Shown one piece after another: positions 57,748-64,000 of a stretch of DNA of 64,000 nucleotides. The translations under genes were made by a program, and so were the position numbers. The stretch spans positions 1 to 64,000 of the forward strand of contig CANMOZ010000003.1 in assembly GCA_947499545.1 (NCBI GenBank), written 5' to 3'. This DNA comes from an uncultured Saccharospirillaceae bacterium. Its GTDB lineage: Bacteria > Pseudomonadota > Gammaproteobacteria > Pseudomonadales > Oceanobacteraceae. Positions within the stretch are counted from its first letter, which is position 1, and each line of letters opens with the position of its first letter. The notes below the pieces were generated by a model. The model was given only the letters and a program-made list of their open reading frames with translations. It was not told where the DNA came from and did not search any database.

Positions 57748-58116
57748 TTACAGCACTTCTGGCGCCAAGGAAATGATCTTCATGAACTTCTCAGAGCGAA
57801 GCTCACGAGTCACTGGCCCAAAAATACGCGTGCCTATAGGCGCGTGCTGGGTGTTGAGAAGCACAGCCGAGTTGGTATCAAAACGAATGATAGAACCGTC
57901 TGGACGACGAACACCTTTTCTGGTGCGAACTACCACTGCGTTCAATACTTGACCTTTCTTCACTTTACCGCGAGGAATTGCTTCTTTCACGGTTACTTTG
58001 ATCAAGTCGCCAATATGCGCGTAACGGCGATGAGACCCACCCAGGACCTTGATACACATTACGCGCTTAGCGCCGCTATTATCAGCGACATCCAGCATAC
58101 TTTGTGCTTGGATCAT
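57748..58116 (-). CDS. rplN: Ribosomal protein L14
   Basis: A 122-residue beta-barrel protein at the subunit interface. Starts [20 protein letters not shown], nearly invariant in bacteria. First gene of the spc group, 34 bases after rpsQ with no terminator between. Confidence 0.98.
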   Translation of the reverse strand: MIQAQSMLDVADNSGAKRVMCIKVLGGSHRRYAHIGDLIKVTVKEAIPRGKVKKGQVLNAVVVRTRKGVRRPDGSIIRFDTNSAVLLNTQHAPIGTRIFGPVTRELRSEKFMKIISLAPEVL

Positions 58117-58150
58117 GGTCTACTCCGAATCCAATATCTGCTGCCTGGGT

Positions 58151-58414
58151 TTAAACCTTGGCCGCACGCTCTTCAATGCTTACCAGCGTCCAGCTCTTAC
58201 TTTTAGAGTATGGACGTGACTCTTTAATAGTTACGAGATCGCCAGAGGCGCACTCGTTGTTCTCGTCATGCGCATGCAATTTAGTCGAACGCTTAACGAT
58301 TTTACCGTACAGAGGGTGCTTTACGCGACGCTCTATCAGTACAGTGATGGTTTTATCCATCTTATCGCTAACCACACGACCAGTTACAGTACGAACAATC
58401 TTCTGTTCAGTCAT
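58151..58414 (-). CDS. rpsQ: Ribosomal protein S17
   Basis: An 87-residue OB-fold 16S rRNA binder; [20 protein letters not shown] and the downstream [20 protein letters not shown] identify it. It begins two bases after rpmC. Confidence 0.98.
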   Translation of the reverse strand: MTEQKIVRTVTGRVVSDKMDKTITVLIERRVKHPLYGKIVKRSTKLHAHDENNECASGDLVTIKESRPYSKSKSWTLVSIEERAAKV

Positions 58415-58416
58415 GA

Positions 58417-58608
58417 TTAAACACCTGCCTTTTCAGTTAAAACTGTTTTGATACGCGCAATGTCGCGACGCGTTTGCTTCAGCAGATGAGTTTGACCAAG
58501 CTGGCCTGTCGCTTTTTGCATGCGATAGGTAAACTGGTCTTTCAGATTGTCTTCCAAACGAGATTGGAGTTCTTCTGCACTCAATTCACGTAGTTCATTC
58601 GCTTTCAT
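58417..58608 (-). CDS. rpmC: Ribosomal protein L29
   Basis: A 63-residue two-helix protein near the exit tunnel. Start [14 protein letters not shown] at ATG 58608, which shares one base with the rplP stop (TGATG), indicating coupled translation; a GTG three bases earlier is less likely. Confidence 0.97.
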   Translation of the reverse strand: MKANELRELSAEELQSRLEDNLKDQFTYRMQKATGQLGQTHLLKQTRRDIARIKTVLTEKAGV

Positions 58609-59021
58609 CACATCACCGTCCGAGTCACAAAGGTGGTTGGGACAGGCAATTTAGCCGCTGCTAGCGTGAAAGCTTCGCGGGCTAGCTCTTCGCTTACCCC
58701 TTCCATTTCATACAACATACGGCCTGGTTGGATCTGAGCAACCCAGTACTCAACATTACCCTTACCTTTACCCATACGAACCTCAAGAGGTTTTTCTGAG
58801 ATTGGCTTATCCGGAAAAATGCGGATCCAAATTTTACCGCCACGCTTGATCTTACGAGTCATAGCACGACGAGCCGCCTCAATTTGACGCGCAGTGATGC
58901 GACCGCGTCCAGTAGCTTTCAGACCAAATTCACCGAAGCTCACTTTGTTGCCACGCTGGGCAAGACCTCGGTTACGGCCCTTCTGCACTTTGCGGAACTT
59001 AACGCGTTTTGGCATTAACAT
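58608..59021 (-). CDS. rplP: Ribosomal protein L16
   Basis: A 137-residue protein near the peptidyl-transferase centre. It starts [19 protein letters not shown] and carries the [20 protein letters not shown] motif. Twelve bases after rpsC. Confidence 0.98.
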   Translation of the reverse strand: MLMPKRVKFRKVQKGRNRGLAQRGNKVSFGEFGLKATGRGRITARQIEAARRAMTRKIKRGGKIWIRIFPDKPISEKPLEVRMGKGKGNVEYWVAQIQPGRMLYEMEGVSEELAREAFTLAAAKLPVPTTFVTRTVM

Positions 59022-59032
59022 GGGTGTACCCC

Positions 59033-59719
59033 TTATTTACCAGAACGTTTCTTGCCAGAGTTCTTGGCTTGAGCACGTACTTGCTCAATGCCCCCGAGGA
59101 TCTCGCCTTTGAAGATCCAAACTTTCACACCGATAACACCGTAAGTGGTGTGCGCTTCGTAAGTTGCGTAATCGATGTCAGCACGTAGAGTGTGCAAAGG
59201 TACACGACCTTCACGGTACCACTCAGTACGCGCAATCTCAGCGCCGCCGAGACGACCGCTAACTTGTACACGAATACCTTCCGCGCCACCGCGCATCGCG
59301 TTTTGTACCGCACGCTTCATTGCACGACGGAACATCACACGACGCTCTAGCTGGCTCGCTACATTTTGAGCTACCAACTTGGCATCGAGGTCAGGCTTGC
59401 GCACTTCTTCGATGTTGATGTGAACGGGCACACCCATGAGGTCCGCTACGTCTTTACGTAACTTTTCAACATCTTCGCCCTTCTTACCAATCACAATGCC
59501 AGGACGGGCAGTGTGAATAGTAACGCGCGCAGATTGCGCAGGACGTTCAATAACAACTTTGCTAACTGACGCTTTTTCCAAACGCTTTTCAATCAAGCGG
59601 CGTACTTCAAGGTCGGTCAACAATTGATCGGCATATCTGTCTTTTTCAGCAAACCAAACGGAATTATGATCCTTGGTAATGCCTAGACGGATGCCTGTTG
59701 GATGAACTTTTTGACCCAT
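59033..59719 (-). CDS. rpsC: Ribosomal protein S3
   Basis: A 228-residue protein with a KH domain (about 40-110, [20 protein letters not shown]) and a C-terminal S3 domain; it forms part of the mRNA entry tunnel. The start [14 protein letters not shown] is canonical. Confidence 0.98.
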   Translation of the reverse strand: MGQKVHPTGIRLGITKDHNSVWFAEKDRYADQLLTDLEVRRLIEKRLEKASVSKVVIERPAQSARVTIHTARPGIVIGKKGEDVEKLRKDVADLMGVPVHINIEEVRKPDLDAKLVAQNVASQLERRVMFRRAMKRAVQNAMRGGAEGIRVQVSGRLGGAEIARTEWYREGRVPLHTLRADIDYATYEAHTTYGVIGVKVWIFKGEILGGIEQVRAQAKNSGKKRSGK

Positions 59720-59731
59720 CTGACCGTCTCC

Positions 59732-60064
59732 TTATTTCTCTGCAACTTTCACAGTGATATGACAAGTGCGCTTAAGAATACGGTCAGCACGACCTTTCGC
59801 ACGCGGTTTGATGCGCTTGAGCGACATACCTTCATCAACAAAGACAGTTGAAACCTTCAGATCTTCAACGTCGAGACCATCATTGTTCTCGGCGTTTGCA
59901 ACTGCAGATTCCAGCACCTTCTTGACGATGACGGCACCTTTCTTGTGGCTGAATGCCAAAATATTCAGCGCTTCTGCTACAGATTTTCCACGAATCTGAT
60001 TCACAACCAAACGGGCTTTCTGAGCAGATAAGCGAGCGCCTTTTAATTTAGCAGCTACTTCCAT
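59732..60064 (-). CDS. rplV: Ribosomal protein L22
   Basis: A 110-residue protein lining the exit tunnel; its beta-hairpin loop includes [17 protein letters not shown]. Follows rpsS by 12 bases. Confidence 0.98.
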   Translation of the reverse strand: MEVAAKLKGARLSAQKARLVVNQIRGKSVAEALNILAFSHKKGAVIVKKVLESAVANAENNDGLDVEDLKVSTVFVDEGMSLKRIKPRAKGRADRILKRTCHITVKVAEK

Positions 60065-60076
60065 CTTTCACTCCAA

Positions 60077-60352
60077 TTAACGTTTGGCCTTCTTATCTGC
60101 TGCGTGACCTTTGTAGGTACGAGTCACAGCAAATTCGCCCAGTTTGTGTCCAACCATATCTTCAGTTACGAAGACGGGGACGTGTTGGCGGCCATTATGA
60201 ACCGCAATCGTTAGGCCTACAAAGTCTGGAAAGACTGTAGAACGACGAGACCAAGTTTTGATCGGACGCTTGTCGTTCTTCTCCAGAGCGGCCTCAACTT
60301 TTTTCATTAAGTGGTGGTCTACAAAAGGACCTTTCTTCAATGAACGTGGCAC
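60077..60352 (-). CDS. rpsS: Ribosomal protein S19
   Basis: A 91-residue head protein, starting [19 protein letters not shown] and with [20 protein letters not shown]. It pairs with S13. Twenty bases after rplB. Confidence 0.98.
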   Translation of the reverse strand: MPRSLKKGPFVDHHLMKKVEAALEKNDKRPIKTWSRRSTVFPDFVGLTIAVHNGRQHVPVFVTEDMVGHKLGEFAVTRTYKGHAADKKAKR

Positions 60353-60372
60353 GACTCAATCCTCTCTACTCA

Positions 60373-61197
60373 TTATTTAGAACGACGGCGTACGATCATT
60401 TTATCGGTACGCTTATTCTTACGAGTCTTATAACCCTTGGTCGGCACGCCCCATGGAGTAACGGGATGACGGCCACCAGAAGTACGACCTTCACCACCAC
60501 CGTGTGGGTGATCTACAGGGTTCATCACAACACCGCGAACGGTAGGACGAACACCACGCCAGCGAGAAGCACCCGCTTTACCAAGTTGACGCAAACTGTG
60601 TTCAGAGTTGCCAACTTCACCAAGAGTTGCTCGGCAGTCGGTCAAGACTTTGCGCATTTCGCCTGAACGTAGACGAATGGTGCAGTAAGTCGTTTCACGA
60701 GCTACCAATTGAGCAGAAGCACCAGCAGAACGCGCAATTTGGCCGCCCTTACCAGGTTTCAACTCAATATTATGAATAACACTACCGACTGGAATGTTAC
60801 GCAGTGGCATTGTGCTACCCACTTTAATCGGAGCAGTTTCACCGGATTGAATGCTATCGCCCACTTTCAGGCCTTTTGGAGCCAGAATGTAACGACGCTC
60901 ACCGTCGCGGTAACACACAAGTGCAATATTTGCACTGCGGTTAGGATCGTATTCCAAACGCTCAACTGTAGCTGGAATGCCATCTTTGTTGCGTCTGAAG
61001 TCAATCACACGGTAATGCTGCTTATGCCCACCACCAATGTGACGAGTCGTAATACGACCCTTATTGTTACGACCGCCGCTTTTTGATTTTTTCTCAACCA
61101 AAGCACTGTGCGGAGCGCCCTTGTGAAGGTCTTTGTTTACGACCTTAACCAGGTGACGACGTCCAGGAGACGTTGGTTTTGCTTTTACAATCGCCAT
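60373..61197 (-). CDS. rplB: Ribosomal protein L2
   Basis: A 274-residue core large-subunit protein needed for peptidyl transfer. The universal C-terminal motif [15 protein letters not shown], with its essential His, is intact. Confidence 0.98.
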   Translation of the reverse strand: MAIVKAKPTSPGRRHLVKVVNKDLHKGAPHSALVEKKSKSGGRNNKGRITTRHIGGGHKQHYRVIDFRRNKDGIPATVERLEYDPNRSANIALVCYRDGERRYILAPKGLKVGDSIQSGETAPIKVGSTMPLRNIPVGSVIHNIELKPGKGGQIARSAGASAQLVARETTYCTIRLRSGEMRKVLTDCRATLGEVGNSEHSLRQLGKAGASRWRGVRPTVRGVVMNPVDHPHGGGEGRTSGGRHPVTPWGVPTKGYKTRKNKRTDKMIVRRRSK

Positions 61198-61210
61198 TGA
61201 CCTCTACCTC

Positions 61211-61513
61211 CTATGCCTGATCGACGTCCACGAAGTCGATTTCATGGCCTTCTGCTAGGCGAACATACGCTTTACGTACATCGCTACGTCTGCCAGTGCC
61301 ACGAATCGTGCGCTTGGTTTTGCCTTTTTGGTTCAGCACTTGGACTGACTCAACTTTCACGTCGAACAACTGTTCAACAGCCTTTTTAATCTCAGGCTTA
61401 GTTGCATCTTTAACAACGCGAAAAACCACTTGACGATTAGACTCGTAAGTCATCGTGGTTTTTTCTGAGATATGAGGCCCAAGCAGAACTTGATAAATGC
61501 GTTCTTGGTTCAT
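61211..61513 (-). CDS. rplW: Ribosomal protein L23
   Basis: A 100-residue protein at the tunnel exit, docking site for trigger factor and SRP. It starts [20 protein letters not shown]; its ATG overlaps the rplD stop (ATGA). Confidence 0.98.
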   Translation of the reverse strand: MNQERIYQVLLGPHISEKTTMTYESNRQVVFRVVKDATKPEIKKAVEQLFDVKVESVQVLNQKGKTKRTIRGTGRRSDVRKAYVRLAEGHEIDFVDVDQA

Positions 61514-62115
61514 CCCAACAACTCCTCAACTTTCTTCAGCGCAGATACTGTAATCAATACCTTTTCGCTAGAGATCAAGCTAACAGGATCAATCGCTGCT
61601 GCTTCCCTTACTTGCACGTGAGGTACATTGCGAGAAGCCAAGTACAGGTTTTCGCTGATGTTGTCAGAAAGAATCAAAACATCTGACAAATTCAATTCAG
61701 CCAGCTTGCTAGAGAACACTTTGGTTTTGTGGGTATCCACATCAAAGTTATCTACAACGACCAAGCGCTCCTGACGAACAAGCTCAGAAAAGATGGAACG
61801 CATAGCAGCGCGGTACATCTTTTTGTTAACTTTTTGCTCGAAGTTACGAGGAGAAGCTGCGAAGGTAACACCACCCGTACGCCAAATTGGGCTACGAGTT
61901 GTCCCTGCACGAGCACGACCAGTGCCCTTTTGACGCCAGGGTTTTGCACCGCCACCGCTTACGTCAGAACGTGTTTTCTGTGCTTTAGTACCTTGACGGC
62001 CACCCGCCAAGTACGCTGTTACGACCTGATGAACCAATGCTTCGTTAAACTCACGAGCAAAGGTCTGATCAGATACAGCAACAGTAGAACCGGAACCTTG
62101 AATATTGAGATCCAT
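61510..62115 (-). CDS. rplD: Ribosomal protein L4
   Basis: A 201-residue tunnel-lining protein with the extended loop [20 protein letters not shown]. The true start MDLNIQGSG is at 62115; the longer frame to 62157 overlaps rplC. In E. coli L4 represses the S10 operon by an mRNA leader, which seems too short here. Confidence 0.98.
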   Translation of the reverse strand: MDLNIQGSGSTVAVSDQTFAREFNEALVHQVVTAYLAGGRQGTKAQKTRSDVSGGGAKPWRQKGTGRARAGTTRSPIWRTGGVTFAASPRNFEQKVNKKMYRAAMRSIFSELVRQERLVVVDNFDVDTHKTKVFSSKLAELNLSDVLILSDNISENLYLASRNVPHVQVREAAAIDPVSLISSEKVLITVSALKKVEELLG

Positions 62116-62125
62116 GCTACTCCCC

Positions 62126-62764
62126 TTATCCACGTGCCTTAACAGCTGGTTTAACAATCAGCCTGCCACCAGTTGCACCTGGAACAGCACCCTTTACGAG
62201 CAGCAAGTTGCGCTCGGAGTCAACACGCACCACTTCTAGGTTTTGCGTTGTTACGCGCTCAGAACCCATGTGGCCCGCCATTTTCTTACCCTTCCAGACA
62301 CGACCTGGAGTTTGGCACTGACCAATAGAGCCTGGGGCACGGTGTGACAAAGAGTTGCCGTGAGTAGCATCTTGGGTTGCGAAATTCCAACGCTTAACGC
62401 CGCCTTGGAAACCTTTACCCTTAGATGAACCAGTTACATCGATTTTTTGGCCCGCTTCAAACATAGCCACGGTCAGTTCGTCACCTGACTTCATTTCACC
62501 GAGATCTTCAATACGGAACTCAGACAAAATGTCGCCAGCTTCAACGCCAGACTTGGCGAAGTGACCCGCTTCGGGCTTGCTGATACGAGACGCTTTTTTG
62601 CTGCCTGCGGTTACTTGCACAGAAGTGTAACCATCGCTTTCTTGCGTTTTAACACGCGTGATGCGGTTGGGTGTTACTTCAATTACGGTAACGGGGACAG
62701 ACACACCTTCTTCGGTAAATACGCGAGTCATGCCCGCTTTCTTACCGATTAATCCTAATGCCAT
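62126..62764 (-). CDS. rplC: Ribosomal protein L3
   Basis: A 212-residue core protein with the central extension near the peptidyl-transferase centre ([20 protein letters not shown]). Its conserved Gln in [17 protein letters not shown] is the site modified by PrmB in E. coli. Confidence 0.98.
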   Translation of the reverse strand: MALGLIGKKAGMTRVFTEEGVSVPVTVIEVTPNRITRVKTQESDGYTSVQVTAGSKKASRISKPEAGHFAKSGVEAGDILSEFRIEDLGEMKSGDELTVAMFEAGQKIDVTGSSKGKGFQGGVKRWNFATQDATHGNSLSHRAPGSIGQCQTPGRVWKGKKMAGHMGSERVTTQNLEVVRVDSERNLLLVKGAVPGATGGRLIVKPAVKARG

Positions 62765-62860
62765 TTTTTTACCTCTCGTGTACGGGGCTGATTACCCACT
62801 ATGGCCGCTCATATCGAGCGTTACACCAGAAGATTTATCTGCAAATGCAGACGAATCTTA

Positions 62861-63208
<348 letters not shown>

Positions 63209-63232
63209 CTAACCCTCTACAAAGGGACGCGA

Positions 63233-63261
63233 ATTGTATGCTTTTTGTCAATCGCAGTCAA
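63233..63261 (-). promoter_or_regulatory. Sigma70 promoter of the S10 operon
   Basis: On the minus strand TTGACT (63256-63261) and TACAAT (63233-63238) are separated by exactly 17 bases. Initiation would fall near 63226, giving a leader of only about 50 bases before rpsJ. It lies directly after the tuf terminator. Confidence 0.8.
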
Positions 63262-63270
63262 GAAACATAC

Positions 63271-63300
63271 AAAAAGGCCCCTGCCAGATGGCAGGAGCCT
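63271..63300 (-). terminator. Intrinsic terminator after tuf
   Basis: On the minus strand AGGCTCCTGCCA TC TGGCAGGGGCCT forms a long stem followed by five T. It separates tuf from the S10 operon, so rpsJ needs its own promoter. Confidence 0.92.
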
Positions 63301-63328
63301 TAGGTAGAGAGCGAGCGCTCGCTAGATC

Positions 63329-64000
63329 TTATTCTACGATCTTAGCAACAACACCAGCACCTACAGTACGACCACCTTCACGAATCGCGAAGCGCAAGCC
63401 TTCGTCCATCGCGATAGGAGCGATCAAGTTAACATTCATTTGAATGTTGTCACCAGGCATTACCATCTCAACGCCTTCTGGCAATTCGATAGTACCGGTT
63501 ACGTCAGTTGTACGGAAGTAGAACTGAGGACGGTAGCCTTTGAAGAATGGAGTATGACGTCCACCTTCTTCTTTAGACAGAACGTAAACTTCTGCTTCAA
63601 ACTTAGTGTGCGGGTTGATTGAACCAGGCTTAGCCAATACTTGGCCACGCTCAACTTCGTCACGCTTAGTACCACGAAGTAGAACACCAACGTTCTCACC
63701 TGCACGACCTTCGTCAAGCAGCTTACGAAACATCTCAACACCAGTAACGGTAGTTTTAACAGTTTCTTTAATACCGATGATTTCAACTTCTTCACCAGTT
63801 TTAATGATACCGCGCTCAACACGACCCGTTACAACAGTACCACGGCCTTGGATTGAGAATACGTCTTCGATAGGCATAATGAATGCACCGTCGATCGCAC
63901 GCTCTGGCTCTGGAATGTAAGTGTCAAGAGTTTCAACCAGTTTCTTAACAGCAGAAGTACCCATTTCGTTGGTATCTTCGCCGTTAAGAGCCATCAATGC
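63329..64000 (-). CDS. tuf: Elongation factor Tu, 3' part (runs off window)
   Basis: The C-terminal 223 residues or so of EF-Tu; the gene continues past 64000, so the GTPase P-loop is outside the window. Present are the end of the G domain ([19 protein letters not shown]), domain 2 ([18 protein letters not shown]) and domain 3 ([35 protein letters not shown]). It delivers aminoacyl-tRNA to the ribosome. The position in front of rpsJ is standard. Confidence 0.97.
   Translation of the reverse strand, partial: ALMALNGEDTNEMGTSAVKKLVETLDTYIPEPERAIDGAFIMPIEDVFSIQGRGTVVTGRVERGIIKTGEEVEIIGIKETVKTTVTGVEMFRKLLDEGRAGENVGVLLRGTKRDEVERGQVLAKPGSINPHTKFEAEVYVLSKEEGGRHTPFFKGYRPQFYFRTTDVTGTIELPEGVEMVMPGDNIQMNVNLIAPIAMDEGLRFAIREGGRTVGAGVVAKIVE

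Noticed and set aside
63329-64000. Apparent short EF-Tu protein starting near 63997
   Set aside because: It is the internal part of a full tuf gene cut by the window edge, not a truncated gene.

Overview
The window comes from the chromosome of a gammaproteobacterium, probably a marine Oceanospirillales/Pseudomonadales-like organism. The evidence is the gene order of a complete division and cell-wall (dcw) cluster followed by lpxC, an M23 peptidase, secA and mutT, an adjacent rnpB, a full S10-spc-alpha ribosomal cluster behind tuf, and meso-diaminopimelate-type murein enzymes. No species can be named from the sequence alone. Nearly all core genes lie on the minus strand.

Left arm (1 to about 9.6 kb) is an AT-rich accessory island. 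It holds a Sel1-repeat protein, two small fragments that look like ends of an Rhs-type polymorphic toxin, an LprI-like secreted protein, an scsABDC thiol-redox (copper tolerance) operon, a CPBP membrane protease, a DUF4279 protein and an unrecognised protein. Debris of IS256, IS3 and IS6 family elements lies between them. Three 28-bp sites (377-404, 2365-2392, 8317-8344) share identical 11-bp inverted arms around different 6-bp spacers, the same layout as Xer dif sites and plasmid pdif modules. A fourth, half site lies at 1535-1545. These sites divide the island into modules and are the most interesting signal in the window.

9.6 to 15.2 kb carries a lone type IV prepilin-like protein, a chemoreceptor with a C-terminal PilZ domain, an M48 metalloprotease paired with a YjgN/DUF898 membrane protein, and a MutT-type Nudix hydrolase. 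15.3 to 37.1 kb is secA, an M23 peptidase, lpxC, then ftsZ, ftsA, ftsQ, ddlB, murC, murG, ftsW, murD, mraY, murF, murE, ftsI, ftsL and rsmH, transcribed from rsmH toward secA. mraZ is missing at the head of the cluster; the RNase P RNA gene sits there directly.

37.6 to 49.2 kb is a second variable stretch: a membrane sulfatase-like hydrolase; a probable three-gene exported system (choice-of-anchor-B/GEVED protein, His/Met-rich lipoprotein, di-heme peroxidase); an osmoprotectant-type ABC transporter with a fused binding protein and permease; an amino-acid exporter next to a PF10014 Fe/2-oxoglutarate dioxygenase; and a PaiB-like flavin protein. 49.5 to 64 kb is the ribosomal cluster rplQ to rpsJ, including secY, rpmJ and rpoA, ending in the 3' part of tuf. 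A good sigma70 promoter precedes rpsJ, and intrinsic terminators follow tuf and rplQ.
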